Assembly (NCBI RefSeq): GCF_030676415.1
Contig: NZ_JAUUTW010000008.1
Location: 124,001-188,000, forward strand
Reading direction: 5' to 3'
From: Peribacillus frigoritolerans
Lineage (GTDB): Bacteria > Bacillota > Bacilli > Bacillales > DSM-1321
DNA: 64,000 nucleotides
Part shown: piece by piece, positions 25,149-34,268 of the stretch
Layout of the letters: each line of letters begins with the position of its first letter
Numbering within the stretch: the stretch's first letter is position 1
Made by a program: the position numbers and the translations under genes
Notes under the pieces: model-generated
Seen by the model: only the letters and a program-made list of their open reading frames with translations
The model's database searches: none
What the model was told of the DNA's origin: nothing

Positions 25149-25670
25149 TCACCTTGGCGAATAGGTGGTAAGCCCAGCGCCTCCAAATGGATAGTCATAT
25201 TCGATTTCTTCATCAAACGTTATATAATCTAAGTATACCATCGGGATTAAGTATCGTTTTCCCGTTTGAGGATCGCTTATGATTAAATGATCGCGTCCTG
25301 CAGCCTCGATGATTCCTTTGAAGATCATGGCATTCCATTCCTGGTTGTTTTCAAACGTTGTATAAACAGTGGCTAATTTCCCTTTATTCAAACGCAATAT
25401 GTTCTCGATGTACGACGCTTCGACCGGAAGCATGCCAGGTATCTGTGGTCCGGAAGGGGGTTGACCCATCGTCATCGGCACTTGTTGTGGCGTGCCTGCC
25501 ATAGTGGGCTGTTGTGGCTGGTATGATGGCTGTTGTGGCTGGTATGATGGCTGTTGGTATCCTTGCTGCGGGTTAGGATTCTGCTGCCTTAGTTCAGGCT
25601 CGTTATTCTCATAGGGATAATAGGGGCTTCCTCCGTACGGGTAATTACCATAAGGATTATTTTGTGACAT
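25149..25670 (-). CDS. gerQ: Spore coat protein GerQ
   Basis: A 173-residue protein. The N-terminal half is Gln/Pro/Tyr-rich with repeated SYQPQQP units (about residues 30-60). The conserved C-terminal GerQ domain begins at about residue 80 (EASYIENILRLNKGKLATVY) and contains GRDHLIISDPQTGKRYLIP. Known role: an inner-coat protein, cross-linked by transglutaminase and needed for the cortex hydrolase CwlJ at germination. The frame is open from 25691, but AGGAGGG lies seven bases before ATG 25670. No certain mother-cell promoter could be read upstream. Confidence 0.93.
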   Translation of the reverse strand: MSQNNPYGNYPYGGSPYYPYENNEPELRQQNPNPQQGYQQPSYQPQQPSYQPQQPTMAGTPQQVPMTMGQPPSGPQIPGMLPVEASYIENILRLNKGKLATVYTTFENNQEWNAMIFKGIIEAAGRDHLIISDPQTGKRYLIPMVYLDYITFDEEIEYDYPFGGAGLTTYSPR

Positions 25671-26050
25671 TGCATTCCCTCCTAAATTCAAGGTTTAGTT
25701 GATACTGTGGAATTTGGACAATCCGAGAGTGTGGACTGGAAGAAACAGTGCGATTTATAGCGACCGGTAGTATTGTGTATGTTTTCTGGACAATCCCCGG
25801 GTGGCTTAAAAAACCACAATGAATGTTAAGCGATACATAACGGCTGCCGTTCATGATATAAGCCATATCCTCTTGCCGGCTAATGAATAGAAGTAACGTT
25901 CCTTCACCTCGCTGGAGTCAGGAATTGCCTTGATCAATTTTCCTGAAGCTGAATGGGACTGTGAAAAAATAAATTCATCACTATTGAAAATGTATGGGAT
26001 GTGGATTGGATTTATTCCACAGCCGGAGAAAAATAAAAAGGAGGGGACGC
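25671..26050. other. Intergenic region upstream of gerQ
   Basis: About 380 bases between gerQ and hemQ, both on the minus strand, with no supported gene. It must hold the gerQ promoter. A CATACA-like box on the minus strand near 25785 resembles a SigE -10, but no convincing -35 could be found. GGATTGTCC occurs twice on the minus strand (near 25719 and 25796). Open frames here have no ribosome site or family resemblance. Confidence 0.5.
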
Positions 26051-26077
26051 AAAAAAAGCTTCCGGAAACCGGAAGCT
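26051..26077 (-). terminator. Terminator for hemQ (minus strand)
   Basis: AGCTTCCGG (26057-26065) pairs with CCGGAAGCT (26069-26077), followed on the minus strand by a run of T (26051-26057 A on plus). Confidence 0.88.
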
Positions 26078-26084
26078 CATCGTC

Positions 26085-26834
26085 TTATACGTATAGGAAT
26101 GAAGGTACGTTTTCTTCCGGCAGGATATTGCCTACAAAGAAAGAACCAAATGCAGCGTAACGTGCACTCACTTCATCAAAACGCATTTCATAGATTAATT
26201 TTTTAAATTGAAGGACATCATCTGCGAATAGTGTTACGCCCCATTCATAATCGTCAAAACCGACAGAACCCGAAATGATTTGTTTTACTTTACCGGCATA
26301 ACTGCGGCCAATCAAGCCGTGGGAACGCATTAAGCCTTTACGCTCTTCCATGGAAAGCATATACCAGTTATCATCACCATCACGACGCTTGTCCATTGGA
26401 TAGAAGCATACATGTTTCGCTTTTGGAAGTATCGGATAAAGTCTGGAACGAACATGAGGGTTCTGGTAAGGGTCCTCACCATCTCCACCAGCTAAGTAAT
26501 TGCTTAATTCCACGACGGAAACGTATGAATAAGCGGGAATTGTATATTCGGCAAGCTTCGTTTTGTTGAATTCGTTTTCAATGGCATTCAATTCTTCCAT
26601 GGTTGGGCGGGCAAACATTAGCATGAAGTCCGCTTTCTGACCAACGATGGAATATAGGGCATGGCTGCCTTCATTGTCGCTTTGTGTCATATTCCACTTA
26701 TCCAGTAAACCTTGGAATTCTGAGATGGCCAATTGGCGCTCGTCACTTGATAACGTTTTCCAAGAAGCCCAGTCGATCAGACGGAAATCATGTAAACAAT
26801 ACCAGCCGTCCAGTGTTTGTGCTGCTTCACTCAT
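26085..26834 (-). CDS. hemQ: Coproheme decarboxylase HemQ (chlorite-dismutase fold)
   Basis: A 249-residue member of the chlorite dismutase family, firmicute type (B. subtilis YwfI). Visible are [15 protein letters not shown] at the start, [17 protein letters not shown] with the conserved tyrosine, [15 protein letters not shown] with the heme-ligand histidine, and [12 protein letters not shown]. It decarboxylates coproheme III to heme b with peroxide in the coproporphyrin-dependent pathway. The frame opens at 26843, but AGGAGTG lies before ATG 26834. It is divergent from pta. Confidence 0.95.
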   Translation of the reverse strand: MSEAAQTLDGWYCLHDFRLIDWASWKTLSSDERQLAISEFQGLLDKWNMTQSDNEGSHALYSIVGQKADFMLMFARPTMEELNAIENEFNKTKLAEYTIPAYSYVSVVELSNYLAGGDGEDPYQNPHVRSRLYPILPKAKHVCFYPMDKRRDGDDNWYMLSMEERKGLMRSHGLIGRSYAGKVKQIISGSVGFDDYEWGVTLFADDVLQFKKLIYEMRFDEVSARYAAFGSFFVGNILPEENVPSFLYV

Positions 26835-27087
26835 TACGATCACTCCTAAGTCTTATTATAACTTTAATATAACATAGTTTCAGTATAAGGAAATTTATAT
26901 CAACCCGCAAACACCATCACTGTTTTTCGGTGTTTCTGCAATTTTCAAATTTGCGGATTGGCAGGCCAAAGTGGCTGGAATTTACCTGGCTGCTAGAGTA
27001 TTCTTAAAAGAAGACGGCAACGGATTTTACCGAATGGTTAAGTATAGAAATAATAGGGGAAACGTATCTAAAAAGGAGGAAGGGCCA

Positions 27088-28074
27088 ATGAGTGATTTAT
27101 TTGAAATATTGGAATCGAAAATTATGGGGCATAATTTAAAGATCGTTTTTCCAGAAGGGTTGGATGAACGGATTTTGGGAGCGGCAGGCAGGCTTGCCAA
27201 AGCTAAACTGGTGACGCCGGTATTGATCGGGGATATCGGGTTGATTCAAGAGAAGGCAAAAGATTTAAAAATCTCCCTTGATGCAATCGAAATATATGAT
27301 CCGAAGAATTATATCATGATGGATGAAATGGTTGAAGCGTTCGTGAAGGTCCGTGATGGTAAAGCGACCGATGTACAAGCACGTGAAATCTTAATGGATG
27401 AGAACTATTTTGGCACCATGCTCGTCCATATGAAACTGGCACATGGAATGGTGAGTGGCGCAACGCATTCGACTGCCGATACGGTTCGTCCCGCCTTAAG
27501 GATCATTAAAACAAAGCCAGGCGTCCAAAAAACATCGGGAGTATTCATCATGGTCCGGGATGAAGAAAAATATGTATTCGCGGATTGTGCGATCAATATA
27601 AACCCTAATTCCCAGGACCTGGCTGAAATTGCTATAGAAAGTGCGAAGACTGCACTAATGTTCGATATCGAACCGCGTGTGGCGATGCTGAGCTTTTCGA
27701 CAAAGGGATCGGCAACATCCCCCGAAACCTTAAAAGTGGTTGATGCTGTCAATTTGGCAAAAGAAATGGCCCCTGAAGTCATTCTTGATGGGGAATTTCA
27801 GTTTGACGCGGCCTTCGTTCCTTCGGTAGCAAGAAAAAAAGCACCGGATTCCCTTATTCAGGGGGATGCGAATGTTTTTATTTTCCCAAGTCTCGAAGCA
27901 GGGAACATTAGCTATAAGATGGTACAGCGCTTGGGTGGCTTCGAAGCGGTCGGTCCAATCCTTCAGGGGCTGAATCGTCCGGTGAATGACCTTTCGAGGG
28001 GATGCAGTGAAGAGGATGTATATAAACTGGCTGTCATTACAGCGGCACAGGGGTTTGTGGCGCAGTATCAATAG
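27088..28074 (+). CDS. pta: Phosphate acetyltransferase Pta (short form)
   Basis: A 328-residue single-domain phosphotransacetylase. FPEGLDERILGAA near residue 22, HGMVSGATHSTADTVRPALR near 122, RVAMLSFSTKGSA near 197 and the C-terminal RPVNDLSRGCSEEDVYKLA are family motifs. It interconverts acetyl-CoA and acetyl phosphate for overflow metabolism. The open frame extends back to 26971, but AAGGAGG at 27073-27079 directs ATG 27088. lipL follows 34 bases later, as in B. subtilis. A hairpin AAACACC/GGTGTTT at about 26913-26936 in the leader has no clear role. Confidence 0.95.
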   Translation: MSDLFEILESKIMGHNLKIVFPEGLDERILGAAGRLAKAKLVTPVLIGDIGLIQEKAKDLKISLDAIEIYDPKNYIMMDEMVEAFVKVRDGKATDVQAREILMDENYFGTMLVHMKLAHGMVSGATHSTADTVRPALRIIKTKPGVQKTSGVFIMVRDEEKYVFADCAININPNSQDLAEIAIESAKTALMFDIEPRVAMLSFSTKGSATSPETLKVVDAVNLAKEMAPEVILDGEFQFDAAFVPSVARKKAPDSLIQGDANVFIFPSLEAGNISYKMVQRLGGFEAVGPILQGLNRPVNDLSRGCSEEDVYKLAVITAAQGFVAQYQ

Positions 28075-28108
28075 ACAGCTTGAGGATTAAATGTAGAGGG
28101 AGATTCGT

Positions 28109-28957
28109 ATGGGTGAGACAGATTCATTATTAATGCAGCAAGAGTGGAGGATAATTGATCAATCTTCCGTTGGACCTCAGTTTCCTGCTCTGGAGTCCTT
28201 TGCGATGGATGATACATTTTGTGCTTCCGTAGGGTCAGGTAAATCAGCGGCAGTAGCCAGGGCGTGGGTACACCATCGAACCATCGTCATGGGTATACAG
28301 GATACGAAGTTGCCTTTTCTTAGAAAGGGTTTGGAACATTTAGAAGAACATGGTTTTCAGGCCATCGTGAGGAATTCCGGAGGGCTGGCAGTCGTTCTGG
28401 ATGAGGGGGTTCTTAATCTTTCGCTCATTTTTCCTGAAAACGAGCAGAAAATTGAAATCAATCGTGGATATGATGCGATGTGGGAGCTTGTCCAATTGAT
28501 GTTTTCCGATTTCCCAGTCACGATGGAGGCAAGGGAGATCGTCGGTTCCTATTGTCCTGGTAGTTATGATTTAAGTATAAATGGACAAAAGTTTGCCGGT
28601 ATATCCCAACGCAGGATCCGCAATGGCGTAGCGGTGCAAATCTATTTGTGTGTCAATGGAAGCGGGGCTGAACGTGCCAGTCTCGTAAAGGGCTTTTATG
28701 ATGCAGCTAAAGGAAATGCAGAAACCAAATTCGCTTATCCTGATATCGTCCCTTCGGTAATGGCGTCCCTAACAGAATTGTTGGGTGTGCAATTGAGTGT
28801 TCAGGACGTGATGCTCAGATTCCTACATGTATTGAAGGAACATAGCGAAAGGATATTCTCTGACACTCTTTCCGCTCAGGAATGGCCGATGTATGAGGCA
28901 TACTTGACAAGAGTGGTGGAACGCAATGATAAAGTATTCGATGCATTAAAGGATTGA
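28109..28957 (+). CDS. lipL: Octanoyl-[GcvH]:protein N-octanoyltransferase LipL
   Basis: A 282-residue protein of the biotin/lipoate ligase fold (B. subtilis YwfL). [19 protein letters not shown] lies near residue 90. The nucleophile cysteine is in [19 protein letters not shown] (C149), which separates LipL from ATP-using lipoate ligases. It moves octanoyl groups from GcvH to other lipoyl domains such as PDH E2. The ATG follows AGAGGGAG. It lies directly after pta and ends in a strong terminator. Confidence 0.9.
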   Translation: MGETDSLLMQQEWRIIDQSSVGPQFPALESFAMDDTFCASVGSGKSAAVARAWVHHRTIVMGIQDTKLPFLRKGLEHLEEHGFQAIVRNSGGLAVVLDEGVLNLSLIFPENEQKIEINRGYDAMWELVQLMFSDFPVTMEAREIVGSYCPGSYDLSINGQKFAGISQRRIRNGVAVQIYLCVNGSGAERASLVKGFYDAAKGNAETKFAYPDIVPSVMASLTELLGVQLSVQDVMLRFLHVLKEHSERIFSDTLSAQEWPMYEAYLTRVVERNDKVFDALKD

Positions 28958-28963
28958 TATGAA

Positions 28964-29000
28964 AGAAGCCGTTCCAGTAATTCAGGAACGGCTTTTTTCA
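28964..29000 (+). terminator. Terminator after lipL
   Basis: AAGCCGTTCC (28966-28975) pairs with GGAACGGCTT (28985-28994), followed by TTTT. Confidence 0.9.
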
Positions 29001-29093
29001 TTTAATACGACTTTAGCATTCACTGAAACTGTAAAAGGCCTGTATGATAGGCAGCGCATCCTAGGAGATATTTCTCCTTATTTCTTGAAACAA

Positions 29094-29119
29094 TGAAAAA
29101 AAGAGCCTTGTTGGCTCCT
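29094..29119 (-). terminator. Terminator for rsfA (minus strand)
   Basis: GAGCC (29103-29107) pairs with GGCTC (29113-29117). Read on the minus strand a T run follows (A at 29096-29102). Confidence 0.65.
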
Positions 29120-29192
29120 TTTTCGGATAAACATGGGTGAAACGGCCTTTGGCATGTGGTTGATCTATATAACTGAACCCCACATTATTTTA

Positions 29193-29939
29193 TTACTCGG
29201 CCATTTTTTCCAAATTGCCATTCCGGTCCATCTTGAACTTAGTTGCCGGACGTTCCTCTTCCTCTAACAAGACCAGCTTTCTTGCTCGATTCATGATATT
29301 CATCAAAGTTTCATAATCTTCCTGCATCAAGCCGCTGTTTTGTTCTAGGTGGCTGACTTTATTCTCCAATTCTTCGTTTCGCTTTTTCAGCCCTTTAATT
29401 TCAAGCTTCAATCTTTCATTTTCGGTTTTTAATACTTCGGCTTGAAGCATGCGGCCGTTCATAGATTCCAAATAGGCGATGATGGTATCGAGGCTCATGG
29501 CCGTTTCCACAGCTACTGGTGTGTGCTGTGTCTTAGGAGCGAGGGCTTCAGCCACAACGAATTCCTCTGCTGCTTCATAATTGGCAGTATCGACTTCGGA
29601 TTTCAACTCTAGTTCCTCTTCTTGTACATGGGGAACCATTATGTCGGAAATCGTTGGGGACGGCGGTGTATAAAGAAGCCGTTTTTTCCCTCCTTGATCT
29701 TTTCCAAGGATCCTTTGCCGCTGCTTACGCTGTTTCTTGGCAAGGGAAAGCGCTTTATCATAATTATGGCGGACAACTGCATTCCAGCGGAATCCGCATG
29801 CTGCAGAGGTGCGATTCAACTTATCTCCTACCTCTTCAAAAGCATTAAGCTGAGTGCTGCCTTCCCGCACATGGCGCAATACCGTTTCTGCCAAAAGCAA
29901 ATCATCTTCTTCTGTCCAGGCGTCTTGACGAACCTTCAT
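29193..29939 (-). CDS. rsfA: Prespore-specific transcription factor RsfA
   Basis: A 248-residue regulator. The N-terminal Myb/SANT-like domain (residues 5-60: DAWTEEDDLLLAETVLRH with conserved tryptophans, RTSAACGFRWNAVVR) is followed by a basic stretch, an acidic linker and a long coiled coil (about residues 165-205). This is the RsfA layout (B. subtilis YwfN), a SigF-made forespore regulator that tunes SigF-dependent genes. AAAGGGAG precedes the ATG. A forespore promoter was looked for upstream but not convincingly found. Confidence 0.9.
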   Translation of the reverse strand: MKVRQDAWTEEDDLLLAETVLRHVREGSTQLNAFEEVGDKLNRTSAACGFRWNAVVRHNYDKALSLAKKQRKQRQRILGKDQGGKKRLLYTPPSPTISDIMVPHVQEEELELKSEVDTANYEAAEEFVVAEALAPKTQHTPVAVETAMSLDTIIAYLESMNGRMLQAEVLKTENERLKLEIKGLKKRNEELENKVSHLEQNSGLMQEDYETLMNIMNRARKLVLLEEEERPATKFKMDRNGNLEKMAE

Positions 29940-30230
29940 TTCTACATACTCCCTTTCTGGTAACTTTTAAAATAAATAACTATATAAAATATCGTGTGGC
30001 AGTGATTTATGGAGTGTTCTACTAGCATTTTGGACAAATTCTGGATTTTTTATACAAAAAGGTTAAAAGGATACTAGTTTTTTGGTTGATTACATCCTTT
30101 TCCAGCGGCTGCCCTTTCCATTTCACATCATCCAGCCCTCTTGATATTCATAAGTAGAAACGGTAAAATACCCTTTAGTCATATAAATGGATGAAAAATA
30201 GTTTGTCATGGAAAGGATGGTGACCGGAGG

Positions 30231-30452
30231 ATGTCCAATGAATTCAGAGTGTGCGATGACTGCTTGGCGGTGAACATTAAAACATTGATCCCGCGTCTTG
30301 AAAAGCTTGATCCCGACGCGAAAATTGAAGTGGGCTGTCAATCCTATTGCGGTCCTGGCAGAAAGAAGTCTTTTGCCTTTGTCAATAACCGTCCAGTTGC
30401 TGCACCGACAGAAGACGAGTTACTAGATAAAATCAATAAAAAACTAAAGTAG
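30231..30452 (+). CDS. DUF1450 family protein
   Basis: A 73-residue YuzB-like protein of DUF1450. [10 protein letters not shown] near the start and [19 protein letters not shown] in the middle keep the four cysteines of the family (CxxC and CxxxC), suggesting a metal or iron-sulfur site. The function is unknown. The ATG follows directly on GGAGG, which is too close; AAAGG about 14 bases upstream may serve, so the start is less certain than the frame. A terminator follows at 30511. Confidence 0.75.
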   Translation: MSNEFRVCDDCLAVNIKTLIPRLEKLDPDAKIEVGCQSYCGPGRKKSFAFVNNRPVAAPTEDELLDKINKKLK

Positions 30453-30510
30453 GATCCATGATATATAGTTAGAGTGGATTGTTTGCTTATGATAAATGGA
30501 ACAAGTAATC

Positions 30511-30546
30511 ATCACCCAGATTCGACACACTGCGGTGATTTTTTAT
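30511..30546 (+). terminator. Terminator after the DUF1450 gene
   Basis: ATCACC (30511-30516) pairs with GGTGAT (30534-30539), followed by TTTTTT. Confidence 0.7.
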
Positions 30547-30688
30547 TTCCTTATTTTCGAGACAAAACCAGACTGGAACTTCCGTTTTCTTACAAAATGC
30601 CCCCTCTTACTAGCAAGGCGGAAGTTAGGGTTTTTTGTCAAAACACGCTATAATGAGTGCATCGAGATTATGAAAAAGAGGGTAGTTC

Positions 30689-31996
30689 ATGGAATATTCC
30701 GGCGAAAAATTACAAGAAGAAAAAGTATTCAAGGACCCGGTACACCGATATATACATGTTCGTGACCGGGTTATATGGGATTTAATAGGGACGAAGGAAT
30801 TCCAGCGGCTTCGAAGGATCAAACAGCTAGGAACGACTTATTTAACCTTTCATGGTGCGGAACATAGTCGTCTTAGCCATTCGCTTGGAGTATATGAGAT
30901 TGTCCGGAGAATCGTGGATGATGTTTTCGAGGGCAGACCGGAATGGAAACCTGAGGAACGGTTACTATCCTTGTGCGCAGCCCTCCTGCATGATTTGGGT
31001 CATGGACCTTTCTCTCATTCTTTTGAAAAAGTGTTTGACCTGGATCATGAGCAATTCACACAGCAGATAATCCTCGGCGATACGGAAGTGAATAAGACCC
31101 TCCTTAGAGTTGGACGTGATTTCCCTAAAAAAGTGGCAGAAGTCATTGCGAAAACCTATAAAGGCAAATTAGTAGTCAGCCTGATTTCAAGTCAGATCGA
31201 TGCTGATAGAATGGACTATTTACAGCGTGATGCTTACTTCACTGGCGTTAGTTATGGACATTTCGATATGGAAAGGCTTTTGCGTGTAATGAGGCCAAGG
31301 GAAGAACATGCCGTCATAAAACAAAGCGGGATGCATGCGGTTGAGGACTATATCATGAGTCGCTACCAAATGTATTGGCAGGTTTATTTCCATCCAGTTA
31401 CGAGAAGTGCGGAGGTCATACTTACCAAGATTCTACATAGAGCGAAACATTTATATGAATCCGGCTATGAGTTTGCCCAAGAACCGCACCATTTTTATTC
31501 CTTGTTCAAGGGAGAAGTGACTTTAAGGGACTATTTGAAAATGGATGAAGCGGTGATGCTCTATTATTTCGAAGCATGGGAAGAGGAAAACGATGCGATT
31601 TTAAAAGATTTATGCACTCGCTTCGTTAACCGCAAACTATTTAAATATGTGGAATTCCATCCATCGAACAGTCAAATGAACAGATTGATGGAATTAAGGA
31701 CGCTATTCAAGAAGGCAGGCATCGATCCGGATTATTATCTCGTCGTCGATTCTTCATCAGATCTGCCGTATGATTTTTACCGGCCAGGTGAGGAAGAGGA
31801 GAGACTGCCGATTCACTTGCTGAAAAATAATGGCGAAATTCGTGAATTATCGCGTGAATCCGAAATTGTCGATGCAATTTCAGGGAAAAGAAGAACGGAT
31901 CATAAGTTGTATTATCCAGCGGATTTATTGCGGGATGAATCTACGAAGAAAAATATAAAAAAACAGATTCGTAAGCTTTTGGAGCTATCGGATTAA
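30689..31996 (+). CDS. ywfO: HD-domain phosphohydrolase YwfO
   Basis: A 435-residue dGTPase-like HD protein. KDPVHRYIHVRD starts it, HSRLSHSLGVYEI gives the first histidine, LLHDLGHGPFSHSFE the HD pair, and SQIDADRMDYLQRDA the last aspartate, so the metal site is intact. Relatives hydrolyse dNTPs to nucleosides and triphosphate. A TATAAT at about 30650 probably marks its promoter. AAGAGGG precedes the ATG. ywgA starts 32 bases after the stop, as in B. subtilis. Confidence 0.92.
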   Translation: MEYSGEKLQEEKVFKDPVHRYIHVRDRVIWDLIGTKEFQRLRRIKQLGTTYLTFHGAEHSRLSHSLGVYEIVRRIVDDVFEGRPEWKPEERLLSLCAALLHDLGHGPFSHSFEKVFDLDHEQFTQQIILGDTEVNKTLLRVGRDFPKKVAEVIAKTYKGKLVVSLISSQIDADRMDYLQRDAYFTGVSYGHFDMERLLRVMRPREEHAVIKQSGMHAVEDYIMSRYQMYWQVYFHPVTRSAEVILTKILHRAKHLYESGYEFAQEPHHFYSLFKGEVTLRDYLKMDEAVMLYYFEAWEEENDAILKDLCTRFVNRKLFKYVEFHPSNSQMNRLMELRTLFKKAGIDPDYYLVVDSSSDLPYDFYRPGEEEERLPIHLLKNNGEIRELSRESEIVDAISGKRRTDHKLYYPADLLRDESTKKNIKKQIRKLLELSD

Positions 31997-32028
31997 AGTG
32001 GTACATTTTTGGTGAGGAGTGACGAGCC

Positions 32029-32538
32029 TTGTTTAAGGATCATGCAAACATTATCAATGCAATTTCTACTGCCGGTGAAATATCGGGTCGGAAAAAATTA
32101 CAGAAAATCGTTTATATCGCGAAGAAGCTGTCCTTCCCATTTCATGAAAAGTTTCAGTTTCACTTTTATGGACCGTATTCGGAGGAGTTGACCTTACGGA
32201 TTGAAGAGCTCTGCGAAATGGGTTACTTGAATGAAGTAAGGGAAAAAAAAGCGGGCTATTATCAATATTGTTATTCGATAACGGATGCCGGCCAGGATTT
32301 CCTATCCATACAGGAAGTGGAGATGCCGGCACTTGAGGCATGCTTACTGGATATGAACGAACAGAATGCCCGGTTTTTGGAGCTGGTTTCAACGGTGTTA
32401 TACTTCGACACGCTTGAAAAAGAGGAAGTCACCGAGAAAATTTTCACGCTGAAAAGCAAACAAAAATATACGCTTGAAGAAATTGATGAGGCATATGAAT
32501 ATATTGAGCAGTTAAAAACAAAAGCTAAGCCGAATTGA
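32029..32538 (+). CDS. ywgA: YwgA family protein
   Basis: A 169-residue protein with KKLQKIVYIAKKLSFPF..YGPYSEEL near the start, a pattern seen in YwgA and resembling the antitoxin/SocA-like winged-helix fold (my inference from the LQK..Y..YGPYS motif). The function is unknown. The start is TTG 32029 behind GGTGAGGAG. It follows ywfO in the same order as in B. subtilis. Confidence 0.82.
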   Translation: MFKDHANIINAISTAGEISGRKKLQKIVYIAKKLSFPFHEKFQFHFYGPYSEELTLRIEELCEMGYLNEVREKKAGYYQYCYSITDAGQDFLSIQEVEMPALEACLLDMNEQNARFLELVSTVLYFDTLEKEEVTEKIFTLKSKQKYTLEEIDEAYEYIEQLKTKAKPN

Positions 32539-32554
32539 TGGCTTAGCTTTTCCC
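32521..32554. terminator. Bidirectional terminator at the ywgA/ywhB junction
   Basis: AAAGCTAAGCC (32521-32531) pairs with GGCTTAGCTTT (32540-32550), including the last codons of ywgA. T runs follow on both strands, and it lies between two convergent genes. Confidence 0.85.
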
Positions 32555-32567
32555 CATTATGTAAACC

Positions 32568-32753
32568 TTATAAATCGCTTTTACGGACACCGGCTACTGC
32601 TAAATGATTTTTTGACATTTCTTCAATGAAAATCGTCACGGCTTCAGCTGGTGCTCCAGTTGTTTCGGTAACGGCTGCAGTCACCTTTTCGACTAAGGCC
32701 TTTTTTTGTTCGTCTGTACGGCCTTCAAGCATTTTGACTGTTACATATGGCAT
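32568..32753 (-). CDS. ywhB: 4-oxalocrotonate tautomerase family protein YwhB
   Basis: A 61-residue tautomerase subunit. It starts MPYVTVK, so removal of Met leaves the catalytic Pro-1. A conserved arginine lies in GRTDEQK near residue 11. Known relatives are hexamers that tautomerise 2-hydroxymuconate; the natural substrate in Bacillus is not known. GGGGGG precedes the ATG. Confidence 0.92.
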   Translation of the reverse strand: MPYVTVKMLEGRTDEQKKALVEKVTAAVTETTGAPAEAVTIFIEEMSKNHLAVAGVRKSDL

Positions 32754-32892
32754 CTCTTTTCCCCCCTTCCTCTCTTATCTTGTAGTGTTTCACAATGGAA
32801 AAAGAATTGCAAGACACGGAAGTCAGAGTTTTTTCACTTCTTGAACTTTTGATGTATACTAACGGTAATAAACAATGGGGGAGAAGCTATCG

Positions 32893-33567
32893 ATGCAATT
32901 TTTTGATCAAATAGAACGGTTTTTGGCTTATAGGTTGGAAGAACTTCCATATGTCATTGTGTCACTGTTAATCGCTTTTACGGTTCATGAATTTTCCCAT
33001 GCTTATGTGGCCTATAAGTTCGGTGATCCGACTGCAAAGAATGAAGGAAGAGTCACATTGAATCCGATTTCGCATTTGGATCCGATCGGAACATTGTTAA
33101 TATTAATAGCCGGATTTGGTTGGGCGCGACCTGTACCGGTTAATCGTTTTCATTTCAAGAATCCAAAATTGGCAGGAGTGCTCGTCTCTTTTGCCGGTCC
33201 GTTCAGTAATTTGATTGTTGCAATTTTGGGATTTTTAATTTTTTACGGGTTGCTTGCGGCAGGCGTTGGACCTGAGTTACCTTTTTTCGTCGAGCCCTTC
33301 TTAAATATACTCATAAATTTAAATGTCCTTTTATTTGTATTTAATCTGATACCATTGCCGCCGCTCGATGGTTATAGGATCGTTCAGGATCTTGTTTCAG
33401 CAGACTTGCGGGCAAAAATGACCCAGTATGAACAATACGGCTCCCTTATTTTTTTGATTCTGATCATCACACCGCTGAGTCAATATACAATTAGACCGAT
33501 TTTGGATACTGGTATTAAATTTGTAGGAGGCATCTTGAGTCAATTTTTTTCACTTTTGTTTTTTTAA
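32893..33567 (+). CDS. ywhC: Site-2 protease family membrane metalloprotease YwhC
   Basis: A 224-residue M50 peptidase with about five membrane segments. The zinc motif HEFSH is in FTVHEFSHAYVAYKFGD near residue 39, and the third ligand region NLIPLPPLDGYRI is near residue 157. There is no PDZ or CBS domain, as in the short group III site-2 proteases. The substrate is unknown. ATG 32875 is in frame, but GGGGGA lies at the right distance from ATG 32893. Confidence 0.9.
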   Translation: MQFFDQIERFLAYRLEELPYVIVSLLIAFTVHEFSHAYVAYKFGDPTAKNEGRVTLNPISHLDPIGTLLILIAGFGWARPVPVNRFHFKNPKLAGVLVSFAGPFSNLIVAILGFLIFYGLLAAGVGPELPFFVEPFLNILINLNVLLFVFNLIPLPPLDGYRIVQDLVSADLRAKMTQYEQYGSLIFLILIITPLSQYTIRPILDTGIKFVGGILSQFFSLLFF

Positions 33568-33608
33568 CCAATAATAAGGAATGACAAACGATAAAGGGGG
33601 ATATAAAC

Positions 33609-34118
33609 ATGGAAGAACAACCAAAGAAAAAGGTAGGCTTCAATATTATAAAAAACGACCCAACAGAAGGGCATGGCGGATATGGAGCAGGGGTCTTGAC
33701 GCTTGATAATATTTCTCCGGTCATCATCGATGTGGATGCAGGTGCAGCAGAGGTCGATATCGGCGCGATGCATGCAAGAAGCGTGGTGGAAAAAGGGATC
33801 AAGTTTTTAAAGACTAAAGAAGAGGTACCGAATGCCAAACCTTACTGGCTTGTTTGGGTGACCATTGAAGCCACTCAAAATGGTCCGCACTATGCAGGTG
33901 TGACGGCATGTGAAATGATGGTCGACAGGTCAATTAGACGTGGGTACAAATCGCTTCCGGAGCATGTTAACCGGATGGATAAATCGCTGAAACGACATAT
34001 CATCGTCGAGGACATGGACGATAAATCAAAACGTGTGCTTGCAGACTTCCTGAAAAGCCATGATGCAGGAATGTGGGAGCGCTCTTCAGCTCAGCTGAAG
34101 GAGTCATTGACGGTTTGA
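33609..34118 (+). CDS. ywhD: YwhD family protein
   Basis: A 169-residue protein matching YwhD by its start (KKKVGFNIIKNDPTEGHGGYG) and by ARSVVEKGIKFLKTKEEVP and RSIRRGYKSLPEHV. No catalytic motif is recognised and the function is unknown. It follows ywhC by 41 bases behind AAGGGGG and precedes a bidirectional terminator, as in B. subtilis. Confidence 0.85.
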   Translation: MEEQPKKKVGFNIIKNDPTEGHGGYGAGVLTLDNISPVIIDVDAGAAEVDIGAMHARSVVEKGIKFLKTKEEVPNAKPYWLVWVTIEATQNGPHYAGVTACEMMVDRSIRRGYKSLPEHVNRMDKSLKRHIIVEDMDDKSKRVLADFLKSHDAGMWERSSAQLKESLTV

Positions 34119-34228
34119 ATCTCGTTTAATGGATGAAATGTTAAGTTTAGTGAAAAATGCACTTGTAGGAAAGCGATAAAATCAGTAAACTTAAAGACAG
34201 CAGTTTAGTCACTGTGGAACTAGGACAG

Positions 34229-34266
34229 AAAAACCCCCGAAGCCGCTGCCGGCTTCGGGGGTTTTT
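34229..34266. terminator. Bidirectional terminator between ywhD and pbpG
   Basis: AAAACCCCCGAAGCC pairs with GGCTTCGGGGGTTTT around a short loop (34230-34265). T runs are present on both strands for the two convergent genes. Confidence 0.92.
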
Positions 34267-34268
34267 CG

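Noticed and set aside
25657-26206. Several 60-76 codon frames between gerQ and hemQ
   Set aside because: They overlap the hemQ terminator or the gerQ start, lack ribosome sites and resemble nothing known.
30496-30765. An 89-codon frame upstream of ywfO
   Set aside because: It covers a terminator and the likely ywfO promoter and runs into ywfO in another frame.
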